A stretch of 64,000 nt of DNA from Catellatospora paridis (lineage in GTDB: Bacteria > Actinomycetota > Actinomycetes > Mycobacteriales > Micromonosporaceae), in the NCBI RefSeq assembly GCF_009720365.1, contig NZ_ML769313.1, forward strand, positions 186,001 through 250,000, given 5' to 3'. Position 1 is the stretch's first letter, and the number at the start of each line of letters is the position of its first letter. Positions 49,557-59,543 of this stretch are shown here, piece after piece. A model generated the notes under the pieces. That model was not told where the DNA came from. It saw only the letters and a program-made list of their open reading frames with translations, and made no database searches. A program made the translations under genes and the position numbers.

Positions 49557-49892
49557 ATGACCATTGTCAAGATCAATGCCATCACCGTGCCGGCCGACAG
49601 CGGTGACGAGCTGGCGCGCCGCTTCGCCGCGCGGGCCGGCGCCGTCGACGACCAGGACGGATTCGAAGGCTTCGAGTTGCTCCGCCCGAACGACGACCGG
49701 ACCACGTGGCTGGTCATCACCCGCTGGCGCGACGAGGAGGCGTTCCAGGCGTGGGTCAGTTCGCCGGCGTTCGCGCACGGCCATCGCTCGGCGTCCGAGC
49801 GCGCGGGCGAGTCGGCGCCGCCGCCGGTCGGCGTACACAGTGAGGTCTGGTCGTATGTTCCCGCCGGCGGGTCGGACCCGGCACGACGATGA
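49557..49892 (+). CDS. Antibiotic biosynthesis monooxygenase (ABM) / heme-degrading-like protein
   Basis: A 111-residue ferredoxin-like-fold protein: VKINAITVPADSGDELARRF, GFEGFELLRPNDDRTTWLVI and TRWRDEEAFQAWVSSPAFAH are characteristic of the ABM family and of IsdG/MhuD-type heme monooxygenases. The conserved WLV and RW segments line the substrate pocket, and a His in FAHGHRS could bind heme iron. ABM dimers oxidise quinone-like compounds or degrade heme without flavin. No iron-uptake genes are adjacent. Confidence 0.85.
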   Translation: MTIVKINAITVPADSGDELARRFAARAGAVDDQDGFEGFELLRPNDDRTTWLVITRWRDEEAFQAWVSSPAFAHGHRSASERAGESAPPPVGVHSEVWSYVPAGGSDPARR

Positions 49893-49915
49893 CCGGGCCG
49901 ACGCAGCTGTAACCC

Positions 49916-50422
49916 TCAGCTTTGGCGGGTGCCGTCGAGGGTCTCGCGGATGATGTCCGCGTGGCCCCCGTGGCGCGCTGTCTCTTCGATCATGTGGAAC
50001 AGGACGTAGCGCACGTTGCACTCGATGATGTCCTCGCGCGCGCAGGGACTGTCGAGGTCCATCGAAGCCACGATGGCGCGGGACTCCGCGATCTGCTCCC
50101 GGTAGTACGCGACCCAGTGGTCCACCGTGTCGTTCTCGTCGACCATCATGTCGGCGTCACGGGGCTCGGCCTTGACGGCGGGCCAGTTCTCAGACAGCTC
50201 GCGTCCGGCCACGATGACCTGGAACCAGCGGCGCTCCCAGGTGGCGGCGTGCTTGATCAGCCCGAGCAGTGACAGCGAACTCGCGCTCGGCGCCGTTCGC
50301 GCCGCGGCGTCGTCGAGACCTTTGAGCGTCAGGAGCAGGCCCTCGCGCTGGTAGTCGAGAAAGCCTTCCAGGGCCTGGCGCTCGGAGGTGTACGCAAATC
50401 TCGCTGCATTGGGGTCGGACAT
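49916..50422 (-). CDS. DinB/DUF664 family protein
   Basis: A 168-residue four-helix-bundle protein starting at ATG 50422. It shows ALEGFLDYQREGLLLTLKGL, SLLGLIKHAATWERRWFQVI, DHWVAYYREQIAESRAIVAS and FHMIEETARHGGHADIIRET, with the conserved His (KHAATW) and the two His of the RHGGHADI motif as metal ligands. DinB-like enzymes include mycothiol- and bacillithiol-dependent S-transferases; in an actinomycete, a mycothiol-dependent role is plausible. Convergent with the ABM gene. Confidence 0.87.
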   Translation of the reverse strand: MSDPNAARFAYTSERQALEGFLDYQREGLLLTLKGLDDAAARTAPSASSLSLLGLIKHAATWERRWFQVIVAGRELSENWPAVKAEPRDADMMVDENDTVDHWVAYYREQIAESRAIVASMDLDSPCAREDIIECNVRYVLFHMIEETARHGGHADIIRETLDGTRQS

Positions 50423-50614
50423 GCGGGGGATGCTAGCAGCGACTCGGCTACCGCCAGGGGTGCCAATGCTGCCGAGCCTGGCCGGACAGGATCTTTCACC
50501 GACGGCGGCGTTGATCAGTTGCCGCCGATCCCCACGGTCAACTAGGGTGCGGCGGGCGCCCTCCACATTGTGCGGACGGTGCCGCCCCGCGTGAACCGTC
50601 GAGGAGCTTTCCGC

Positions 50615-51112
50615 ATGCGCCGAACCGCCGCCTCCGTGCTGCTGACCGTCGTCATGGCCGGTGTCGCCGCCTGCAGTGACGAGGCCGCGCCACAGGCCGG
50701 CCCCTCCGCCGTCCCGGCGAGTAGCGCCGCGTCGGACGTGATCGGGAGCGTCCCGGCGGCCTGCGAGGCCGCCGACGGCCTGTACGCCACCTTGAACGAG
50801 CAGACGCAGGGCCACATCCAGCGCGGCTTCGAGGCGGAGAAGCGCGGTGACAAGGCGACGGTGGCCGAGGAGCTGGCGGCGTTGGAGCCGATGTTCCTGG
50901 CGGTGGCGGCGAAGTTCGCCGAGGCCTCCGACCGGGTCGCCGACGCCGAGGTGAAGGTGGCGCTGCGCGACCTTTCCGATGCGGCCGTGGCGGGGTCGAC
51001 GTTCACGAAGTTCAGTGAGTTCGGCTCGATGCAGCAGCTGACCGTGTCCGGTGAGCTGGTCCTGATCCGCCGGTGCCGCGACGCCGGGTACAACATGGTC
51101 AACCTGGTCTGA
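50615..51112 (+). CDS. Lipoprotein of unknown function
   Basis: A 165-residue lipoprotein: MRRTAASVLLTVVMAGVAAC has a basic n-region, a hydrophobic core and the lipobox VAAC with Cys20. The ATG has GAGGAGC upstream, which is preferred over longer in-frame starts. The mature part is a helical bundle: AACEAADGLYATLNEQTQGH, LEPMFLAVAAKFAEASDR and LRDLSDAAVAGSTF, with two further Cys positions that may pair. Anchored outside the membrane. Family not recognised. Confidence 0.72.
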   Translation: MRRTAASVLLTVVMAGVAACSDEAAPQAGPSAVPASSAASDVIGSVPAACEAADGLYATLNEQTQGHIQRGFEAEKRGDKATVAEELAALEPMFLAVAAKFAEASDRVADAEVKVALRDLSDAAVAGSTFTKFSEFGSMQQLTVSGELVLIRRCRDAGYNMVNLV

Positions 51113-51120
51113 TCGGTCCG

Positions 51121-51139
51121 GCGCGGCGGGGGACCGCGC
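51121..51139. terminator. Hairpin between convergent genes
   Basis: GCGCGG and CCGCGC form a perfect 6-bp stem around a G-rich 7-nt loop, between the lipoprotein stop and the MarR stop. Confidence 0.5.
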
Positions 51140-51142
51140 TGC

Positions 51143-51619
51143 TCAGGTGGCGACGTCCTGCAGCGCTGCGGCGAGGGCCTTGAGGTCGAGCCCGGTCAGG
51201 TGGTCGAGGAAGTGGCGGCGCACCGAGGCGAGGTTGGTGGGCCAGGCCTCGGCCAGGCGGGCCCGGCCGGCGTCGGTGAGAACGGCGTTCCAGCCGCGGG
51301 CGTCGTGCTCGCTCCTGACCCGCTGGACCAGCCCTTCGCTTTCCAGCCGGCCCACGATCCTGCTCATGCCGCTGATGGACAGCTCGTTCGCGGTGGCCAG
51401 CTCGCTCATCCGTAGTCGCAGGTCCGGCGCTTCGGACAGGTGCTTCATGACCAGGAACTCGATGAAGGGGAGCCGCTGCTCGCGGACCATGTCGGCGTCG
51501 ATGGCGCGGGGCAGGGCGTAGATCAGGCGGCTGAGGGACCGGACGAGGGCGTCCTCGTCCGGGGTGAGGGGCTGCGGCCCGCCCGTGGCCGGTGTCGGGT
51601 GCGCTGTGACGGCAGACAT
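51143..51619 (-). CDS. MarR-family transcriptional regulator
   Basis: A 158-residue winged-helix repressor: LPFIEFLVMKHLSEAPDLRL, RMSELATANELSISGMSRIV (recognition helix region) and RLESEGLVQRVRSEHDARGW followed by NAVLTDAGRARL (wing). MarR dimers respond to phenolic or oxidising compounds. It is divergent from an FMN reductase and SDR pair, and two near-identical palindromes lie in the shared 105-bp region, so it probably controls both its own gene and the reductases. Confidence 0.9.
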   Translation of the reverse strand: MSAVTAHPTPATGGPQPLTPDEDALVRSLSRLIYALPRAIDADMVREQRLPFIEFLVMKHLSEAPDLRLRMSELATANELSISGMSRIVGRLESEGLVQRVRSEHDARGWNAVLTDAGRARLAEAWPTNLASVRRHFLDHLTGLDLKALAAALQDVAT

Positions 51620-51632
51620 ATCCCCAGCTTAC

Positions 51633-51679
51633 TTGCTTGACGAAGGAAATACCGTGCGTATATTTGCTTGACGAAGCAA
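51633..51679. promoter_or_regulatory. Twin MarR operators
   Basis: TTGCTTGACGAAGCAA at 51664-51679 is a perfect 6-bp inverted repeat with a 4-bp centre. TTGCTTGACGAAGGAA at 51633-51648 is the same with one mismatch. They start 31 bp apart, three helical turns, so two dimers would bind one DNA face. Confidence 0.7.
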
Positions 51680-51724
51680 GTACATCCCGTTCGGGGTGTC
51701 GTGCCAGCTACGGAGGAACAGCAG

Positions 51725-52284
51725 ATGACCAGAATCGGGATCATCATCGGCAGCACCCGGCCGGGGCGTAACGGGGCGGCCGTGGGGCAGTGGGTGCACG
51801 AGATCGCGCAGCAGCGTACAGACGCCGAGTTCGAGCTCGTCGACCTCGTCGACTACCGGCTGCCGCACCTGGACGAGGCATACCCGCCGTCGATGGGCCA
51901 GTACACCCAGCCGCACACCCTGGCGTGGGCGAGCAGGATCGCGTCTTCGACGGGTTCGTCATGGTGACACCGGAGTACAACCACTCGACGTCCGGCGCGT
52001 TGAAGAACGCGATCGACTTCCTGTACGCCGAGTGGAACAACAAGGCCGTCGGCTTCGTCAGCTACGGCTCGCTCGGCGGCGCCCGCGCGGTGGAGCACCT
52101 GCGGCTCATCGCCGGCGAGTTGCAGCTGGCCGATGTGCGCTCGCAGGTGGCGCTGTCGCTGTTCACCGACTTCGAGAACTTCAGCGTGTTCAAGCCCGGC
52201 CAGTTCCAGCGGGACGCGCTCGATACGACCCTCGACCAGGTGGTGGCCTGGAGCCGGGCCCTCGCGCCGCTGCGGACCAGCTGA
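51725..52284 (+). pseudogene. NADPH-dependent FMN reductase, frameshifted
   Basis: The N-terminal half (TRIGIIIGSTRPGRNGAAVG, FELVDLVDYRLPHLDEAYPP) and C-terminal half (FDGFVMVTPEYNHSTSGALK, VGFVSYGSLGGARAVEHLR) of a flavodoxin-like NADPH:FMN reductase are in different frames. One base is missing near 51944, in the codon that should read Ser between RIA and FDGF. Repair would give about 186 residues, the normal family length. As it stands a truncated peptide is made, though an ATG at 51961 could restart the second half. It could be a sequencing error or a recent mutation. Confidence 0.75.
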
Positions 52285-52309
52285 CCGGGCAGCGGAAGGG
52301 AGAAGCCCC

Positions 52310-53074
52310 ATGGGAATGATCGACGACAAGGTCGTGCTGGTCACCGGCAGCGGCCGGGGTCTGGGCCGCGCGGCGGCGCTGGCCTTCGCGCGAGAGGGCG
52401 CGAGGATCGTCGGGCTCGACATCATGACCGAGGCCAACGACGAGACGGTCGCACTCGTGCGCCGCGGCGGCGGTGAGATGACCGGCCTCGCGCCGGTCGA
52501 TCTCACCGACCCCGAGCAGGTGCGGCGCGCCGTGGACGACGCCGCGGCCGCCTATGGCGGACTCGACGTCGTGCACAACAACGCCGCGATGGTCCGCTTC
52601 GGGCCGATGCCCGACTTCTCGGTCGAGGACTGGCGGACCACGATCACCGGCGAACTCGACATCCCCTTCTTCGTGTCGAAGTTCGCGTGGCCGCACCTGG
52701 TCCGGCGCGGCGGCGGCGTCATCATCAACGTCGCGTCCATCGCGGGCATGATCGCCGGCGAGGTCCCGCCGATGGTCGCCCACAGCGCGGCCAACGCGGG
52801 CGCCATCGGTATGACGCGGCAGCTCGCACTCGAAGGCGCGCGCCACGGGATCCGGGTGGTGGCGATCAGCCCCGGGCCGACGCTGACGCCGCTCAGCGAC
52901 CGCGACCTCGGCGACGATCATGCCGCCCGGGCCGCGATCACCGGCAAGACGCTGCTCAAGCGATTCGCCCAGCCCGAGGAGGTCGTCGAACTGGCGGTGT
53001 TCCTCGCGTCCGACCGGGCGGCGTTCATCACCGGCGCCAACTACCCGGTCGACGGCGGCTCGACTGCCTGGTGA
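52310..53074 (+). CDS. Short-chain dehydrogenase with altered active site
   Basis: A 254-residue SDR: cofactor loop VLVTGSGRGLGRAAALAF, NNA motif HNNAAMVRFG, structural VINVASIAG-type INVASIAGMI and C-terminal GANYPVDGGSTAW. The catalytic YxxxK motif is replaced: the segment reads MVAHSAANAGAIGMTRQL, with His at the Tyr position and Asn at the Lys position. The Ser of ASIAG is kept. Either chemistry differs or the protein is non-catalytic. GAAGGGAG precedes the ATG. It is 25 bp after the FMN reductase and probably shares MarR control. Confidence 0.87.
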   Translation: MGMIDDKVVLVTGSGRGLGRAAALAFAREGARIVGLDIMTEANDETVALVRRGGGEMTGLAPVDLTDPEQVRRAVDDAAAAYGGLDVVHNNAAMVRFGPMPDFSVEDWRTTITGELDIPFFVSKFAWPHLVRRGGGVIINVASIAGMIAGEVPPMVAHSAANAGAIGMTRQLALEGARHGIRVVAISPGPTLTPLSDRDLGDDHAARAAITGKTLLKRFAQPEEVVELAVFLASDRAAFITGANYPVDGGSTAW

Positions 53075-53142
53075 CCCGCCTGCGCCGGATGGGGTCCGTG
53101 GGCAGGACGGGGCGGCGTCGCCGAAGGAGATCTCCGAGGCGA

Positions 53143-53176
53143 CGTCGTCCCGGCGGGCCAACCCGCCGGGACGACG
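53143..53176. terminator. Strong bidirectional terminator
   Basis: CGTCGTCCCGGCGGG and CCCGCCGGGACGACG pair perfectly over 15 bp around a CCAA loop between two convergent genes. A second 7-bp stem (CGTCGCC/GGCGACG) lies just before it. Confidence 0.8.
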
Positions 53177-53201
53177 CTTGAACGCAGTCTGCGTCCGATC
53201 C

Positions 53202-54398
53202 TCAGTGGCGCAGCGCGCGCAGGCCTACGCGCAGTTCCTCGGTGAACGACTTCGGCTGCTCCCAGGCTGCGAAGTGCCCGCCCTTGTCGAGTTTGTTGTA
53301 GTGGACGAGATGGGGGTATGCCCGCTCGACCCAGCTGCGTGGCGCCGAGTAGATCTCATCCGGGTAGGCGCTCACGGCCACGGGCACGTTGACCCCCTTC
53401 GGCGCGAAGAAGGCGAACTTGTTCTCCCAGTACAGGCGGGAGGCGGAGATCGCCGTGTTGGTCAGCCAGTAGAGCGTGATGTTGTCCAGCACGTCGTCGC
53501 GGGTCAGGCCCTCCTTCTTGCCCTGGAAGACACGCGCGATCAGCTCGGTGCTGCGGGCGTCGTGGTCGAGGATCCAGGCGGCCAGGCCGACGGGCGAGTC
53601 CGCGATGCCGTACAGCGTCTGCGGGCGGTTGCCCATCTCCTGCGCGTAGGCCAGGCCCTTGCTGTAGAAGAAGGCGAGCTGGTCGAAGGCGTGGCGCTCC
53701 TCCTCGGAGAGGCCGCTCGGCGCCTTCGATCCGGCCAGCGCCGCTTTGTCGATCTCGGGTGGCACCGCGCCGGCCATGTTGGTGTGGATGCCGAGCAGCT
53801 CCGGGGCCGCCTGCACGCCCATCATGTCGACGATCAGGGCGCCCCAGTCGCCGCCCTGCGCCACGAACTCGGTGTAGCCGAGCCGTTTCATCAGCTCCAC
53901 CCAGGCGCGTCCGATGTGGTCGGGATCCCAGCCGGTGGTCTTCGGCGTGCCCGAGAAGCCGTAGCCGGGCATGGACGGGATCACCAGGTGGAAGGCGTCC
54001 TCGGCCTTGCCGCCGTGCTTGGTGGGGTCGGTCAGCGGTTCGATGATCTTCAGCTGCTCGACGACCGATCCGGGCCAGCCGTGCGTGATGATGAGCGGCA
54101 GGGCGTTCTCGTGCTGGGAGCGGACGTGGATGAAGTGGATGTCGAGCCCGTCGATCTCGGTGATGAAGTTCGGGTACGAGTTCAGTCGCGCCTCGCACTT
54201 GCGCCAGTCGTACTCCTTCGCCCAGTGGCTCGCGAGCGACTGCATCGTCGCGAGCTGCACGCCCTGTGTCAGGTCGTCGACGGTCTCCTTCTCGGGCCAG
54301 CGCATGTGTTCGATGCGCGCACGCAGGTCGTCCAGCTGGGATTGCGGTATCTCGACCGTGAACGGCCGGATCGCTGATTTCTTGGTCTTGGCGGGCAT
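53202..54398 (-). CDS. Epoxide hydrolase (EPHX1-like alpha/beta hydrolase)
   Basis: A 398-residue enzyme with an N-terminal EHN domain (RPFTVEIPQSQLDDLRARIE, HMRWPE) and an alpha/beta-hydrolase core. The oxyanion motif is THGWPGSVVE, the nucleophile elbow is AQGGDWGALI (Asp), the lid Tyr is in FFYSKG, and the catalytic His is in KGGHFAAWEQP. It would open epoxides to diols through a covalent aspartyl ester. Size and motifs match microsomal-type bacterial homologues. Cytoplasmic, monocistronic; GGGG upstream of the ATG. Confidence 0.92.
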   Translation of the reverse strand: MPAKTKKSAIRPFTVEIPQSQLDDLRARIEHMRWPEKETVDDLTQGVQLATMQSLASHWAKEYDWRKCEARLNSYPNFITEIDGLDIHFIHVRSQHENALPLIITHGWPGSVVEQLKIIEPLTDPTKHGGKAEDAFHLVIPSMPGYGFSGTPKTTGWDPDHIGRAWVELMKRLGYTEFVAQGGDWGALIVDMMGVQAAPELLGIHTNMAGAVPPEIDKAALAGSKAPSGLSEEERHAFDQLAFFYSKGLAYAQEMGNRPQTLYGIADSPVGLAAWILDHDARSTELIARVFQGKKEGLTRDDVLDNITLYWLTNTAISASRLYWENKFAFFAPKGVNVPVAVSAYPDEIYSAPRSWVERAYPHLVHYNKLDKGGHFAAWEQPKSFTEELRVGLRALRH

Positions 54399-54621
54399 GG
54401 TGTCCCCTTACCGATGGCAGTTCCGGTGAGACCGCAGGGTCTTCGCGCCCTGGGTGCGACGAACGGCCTGCCCGGCCGTCGTCTCGCTCGGGCAGCGGGA
54501 ATGATGTCTGGTGCCCGGATTCAACCGATTCAGGCTCTATTCCCGCTTGACTGCCTTATGGTAGTACGGGTTCACGGGTGCCGGTGCCGCAATGCGGTCG
54601 GCCCGAGCGACCGCGGCGACG

Positions 54622-54658
54622 GTGGCGGGGATGCGGCCGTGGCCGGCATCCCCGCCAC
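54622..54658 (-). terminator. Terminator after the xylanase gene
   Basis: A perfect 13-bp stem (GTGGCGGGGATGC / GCATCCCCGCCAC) with an 11-nt loop begins seven bases after the stop codon. There is no U-tract. Confidence 0.75.
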
Positions 54659-54664
54659 GTCCGA

Positions 54665-56599
<1,935 letters not shown>

Positions 56600-56786
56600 C
56601 TACTCGTGAAGCCTGGCAAGCCAGGGCGGGTGTGGGTGCGGGCCGCTGCCGCGAGGCCGCCGGCGGCCGTCGCGACCTGGCCTCGGACCTGGTGAGGGAC
56701 GGGGCGGTCGTTGCGGGTCGACGGGCGGGCGATCCGGGCGGGGCGCTCACGTTCGTCGATAGACGCATCGTGACCAGGACCGATCG

Positions 56787-56815
56787 GGAAGTCAACGACT
56801 TCCGGGAAGTTTCGG
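56787..56815. promoter_or_regulatory. Palindromes upstream of xylD
   Basis: GGAAGTCAACGACTTCC is a perfect 7-bp inverted repeat with 3-bp centre. It is followed at once by CCGGGAAGTTTCGG, an imperfect relative of the CGAAA-TTTCG boxes found before actinomycete xylanase genes. The 518-bp region to the next gene contains no coding sequence. Confidence 0.5.
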
Positions 56816-56903
56816 TAGTTGCTTAACCGCTAAAGTGCTGATCGTGCTCATGAGCGGCTGATCGTTTTGCCTGGCTGTAAAGCATCAGGCACTGGTGATG
56901 GCC

Positions 56904-56921
56904 GAAAGTATCGGAACTTTC
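56904..56921. promoter_or_regulatory. GAAAGT-N6-ACTTTC inverted repeat
   Basis: A perfect 6-bp inverted repeat in the same intergenic region, preceded by CC so that it reads CCGAAAGT. It resembles xylanase-type operator boxes, but it could equally serve the divergent sigma-factor operon. Confidence 0.45.
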
Positions 56922-57109
56922 AGGTCCGCTTCTCGGCGGTCCGCGGACGGCGCGCGCCATTGAGCGGATCAGTTCCTGCGCCGCCGTGCTCGTCCGGTGG
57001 GCGTGGCAGAAATTCTCGAAAATCCTGCCGCGCATACTGTCGAATTCGCGCGGCGCGTTCGACGTGAAGGCGTACCGACCAAGAACGCACAGCAGGAAGG
57101 CAGCCCGTC

Positions 57110-57466
57110 ATGGCCCAGTACGCAGTTCTGATCTACGCCGGCGACTCCGCCCACCACCCCGACGCCACCGCCGCCGACACCGCGCCGCACGACCGGCACG
57201 CCGAGGAACTGGAGCGGTCCGGCGCGCTGGTGGCCGCATACGCCCTGACGCCCAGAGACCTGGCCACCTCGGTCCGCGGCGACGTCATCACCGACGGCCC
57301 GTTCGTCGACACCAAGGAGATCGTGGCTGGCTTCTACATCCTCGAGGCGCCCGACCTCGACGCCGCGCTCGCGATCGCCCGGCTCAACCCCGCCTGCCAG
57401 GCCGGCGGCGGAGTCGAGGTCCGGCCCGTCGCCGGCGGCGGCTTCGTGCAGCGCCCCGCCGGATGA
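57110..57466 (+). CDS. YCII-related (DGPF) protein, partner of ECF42 sigma factor
   Basis: A 118-residue dimeric ferredoxin-like fold protein: QYAVLIYAGDSAHHPDATAA, LVAAYALTPRDLATSVRGD and VITDGPFVDTKEIVAGFYIL with the DGPF motif that names the group, then GGGVEVRPVA. Genes of this type sit directly before ECF42-class sigma factors; the stop overlaps the sigma gene start by 4 bp. The role is unclear and may be catalytic or regulatory. AGCAGGAAGG is the ribosome site. Confidence 0.9.
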   Translation: MAQYAVLIYAGDSAHHPDATAADTAPHDRHAEELERSGALVAAYALTPRDLATSVRGDVITDGPFVDTKEIVAGFYILEAPDLDAALAIARLNPACQAGGGVEVRPVAGGGFVQRPAG

Positions 57467-58788
57467 GCGAGCCGACGGCCGTCACGGCGGCGATCGCCGA
57501 CGCGCACCGTCGCGAGTGGGCACTGGTGCTCGCCGCGACGGTGCGCGTGGCCGGTGACCTGGACCTGGCCGAGGAGTGCGTCCAGGAGGCGTACGCCGCG
57601 GCGATGCAGAGCTGGACCCGTGACGGGGTGCCGGCCAGCCCGGCGGCGTGGCTGACCACGGCGGCCCGGCGGCGCGCCGTGGACGCGATCCGGCGCGAGC
57701 AGACGCTGCGCTCGAAACTCCCGCTGCTGCTCGAACCCGAGGAGACTGTCGAGGACACCGCCATGAACCGGCCGCTCGACGAAGACCTGGACGGACCCGA
57801 CGACAGCGTGCCCGACGAGCGGCTGCGCCTGATCTTCACCTGCTGCCATCCGGCCCTGGCGCAGGAGGCCCAGGTCGCACTGACCCTCCGGCTGGTATGC
57901 GGGGTGGCCACCGCCGACGTCGCCAGGGCGTTCCTGGTCTCGGAGCCGACCATGGCAGCACGCCTCACCAGGGCGAAGAAGAAGATCTCCGGTGCCCGCA
58001 TCCCCTATCGGGTGCCGCGGCCGGCCGAACTGCCCGACCGCCTGCGGCCGGTCCTCGGCGTGATCCATCTGCTGTTCACCACCGGGCACACCGCCCCGTC
58101 GGGTGTGGACCTGGTCCGCGCCGACCTGGTGGAACGCGCCCTGCACCTGGCCCGGATGCTGCACGATCTGATGCCCGACGAGCCCGAGGCACGCGGACTG
58201 CTCGCCCTGCTGCTGGTCACCGACGCGCGGCGGGCCACCCGCGTGGACTCCGCGGGCCGGTTGCTGCGCCTTCAGGAGCAGGACCGCACCCGCTGGGACC
58301 GCCGGGCGATGGCCGAGGCACGCGACCTGATCGTGGCCGGGCTGCGCGGCGGTCGGCCCGGGCGGTATGTGCTGCAGGCGGCGATCGCCTCGCTGTACGC
58401 CGAGGCGCCCTCGTACGACGCGACCGATTGGGCACAGGTCGTGGCGCTGTACGACAGGCTGCTGGAGGTGTGGCCCTCACCCGTGGTGGCACTGAACCGG
58501 ACGGTGCCCCTGGCGATGGTCGCCGGACCACGTGCCGCGCTCGCGGAGGTCGACGCATTGGAGCAGCAGGGGAACCTGGCTGGGTACCAGTACCTGTACG
58601 CCGTCAAAGCGGATCTGCTGCGGCGGTCGGGGCAGCTCGGGCAGGCCCGCGAGGCATACGCCCAGGCTTTGGCCCTCACCGCGAACGAAGCCGAGCGGGC
58701 GTTCCTGTCCGAGCGGCTGTCCGAGCCGACCGCCGCGGATGTCGGTGAGGCGGTGACCGGGCGCCATCACGACAGCGCACACGTCTGA
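57463..58788 (+). CDS. ECF42-type RNA polymerase sigma factor with C-terminal TPR-like domain
   Basis: A 441-residue sigma factor. Region 2 is DLDLAEECVQEAYAAAMQSW with RRAVDAIRREQ; region 4 is LTLRLVCGVATADVARAFLV and SEPTMAARLTRAKKKI. Behind it lies a long helical C-terminal domain (ARGLLALLLVTDARRATRVD, PSPVVALNRTVPLAMVAGP, LGQAREAYAQALAL) with TPR-like units, which is the ECF42 trademark and replaces an anti-sigma factor. It starts at the ATG overlapping the YCII stop. Autoregulation of the YCII-sigma operon is usual for the group. Confidence 0.93.
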   Translation: MSEPTAVTAAIADAHRREWALVLAATVRVAGDLDLAEECVQEAYAAAMQSWTRDGVPASPAAWLTTAARRRAVDAIRREQTLRSKLPLLLEPEETVEDTAMNRPLDEDLDGPDDSVPDERLRLIFTCCHPALAQEAQVALTLRLVCGVATADVARAFLVSEPTMAARLTRAKKKISGARIPYRVPRPAELPDRLRPVLGVIHLLFTTGHTAPSGVDLVRADLVERALHLARMLHDLMPDEPEARGLLALLLVTDARRATRVDSAGRLLRLQEQDRTRWDRRAMAEARDLIVAGLRGGRPGRYVLQAAIASLYAEAPSYDATDWAQVVALYDRLLEVWPSPVVALNRTVPLAMVAGPRAALAEVDALEQQGNLAGYQYLYAVKADLLRRSGQLGQAREAYAQALALTANEAERAFLSERLSEPTAADVGEAVTGRHHDSAHV

Positions 58789-58853
58789 CGCGTACCATGG
58801 CGCCGCACTTCCAGGCATGCCCGCGAGGACAGGCTGAGGTTTAGGGGGAACCC

Positions 58854-59543
58854 ATGCGGATCCTGGTCGCCGAGGACGACACGGCAGTCCGTGACTCGCT
58901 CGCGCGCAGTCTCCGATTCGAAGGCTATGCCGTCGACGTCGCCTGGGACGGAGCGCAAGCACTGGCTTCCGTGCTCGCCGCCGAACCTGACGCGCTCGTG
59001 CTCGACGTGATGATGCCCGAGGTCGACGGACTCGACGTCTGCCGGTCACTGCGCGAGCAGGGCATCGTCGTCCCCGTGCTGATGCTGACCGCCCGCGACA
59101 GCGTCGGTGACCGGGTCGCCGGCCTCGACGCCGGAGCCGACGACTACCTGGTGAAACCGTTCGCGTTGCAGGAGTTGCTCGCCCGGCTGCGGGCGCTGCT
59201 GCGCCGCGCGGTGCTCACCGGCGTGCCCAGCAACGACGGGCCGCTGCGCTTCGCCGGGATCACCCTCGACCCCGTCACCCGGGAGGTGACCGCCGACGGC
59301 CGGGCCGTCCGGCTGACCCGCACGGAATTCAGCATCCTGGAGGTGTTCCTGCGCCACCCACGCCAGGTGCTGAGCAGGTCGACGCTCTTCGAGCAGGTGT
59401 GGGGATGCGACCTAGGCGAGAACTCCAACAGCCTGCACGTGTACGTGGGCTACCTGCGCCGCAAACTTGAAGCCGCAGGCCAGGACCGGCTGCTGCACAC
59501 GGTGCGCGGCGTCGGCTACGTGCTGCGCGAGACACCGCTGTGA
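58854..59543 (+). CDS. OmpR-family response regulator (MprA-like)
   Basis: A 229-residue response regulator: acidic pocket EDD at 7-9, phosphoacceptor Asp51 in [12 protein letters not shown], Thr79 in LMLTARD and Lys101 in YLVKPF. The C-terminal winged helix has [34 protein letters not shown] and [12 protein letters not shown]. It resembles MprA/TrcR-type regulators of envelope stress. AGGGGGA precedes the ATG, and the stop overlaps the kinase GTG, so the pair are coupled. Confidence 0.93.
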   Translation: MRILVAEDDTAVRDSLARSLRFEGYAVDVAWDGAQALASVLAAEPDALVLDVMMPEVDGLDVCRSLREQGIVVPVLMLTARDSVGDRVAGLDAGADDYLVKPFALQELLARLRALLRRAVLTGVPSNDGPLRFAGITLDPVTREVTADGRAVRLTRTEFSILEVFLRHPRQVLSRSTLFEQVWGCDLGENSNSLHVYVGYLRRKLEAAGQDRLLHTVRGVGYVLRETPL

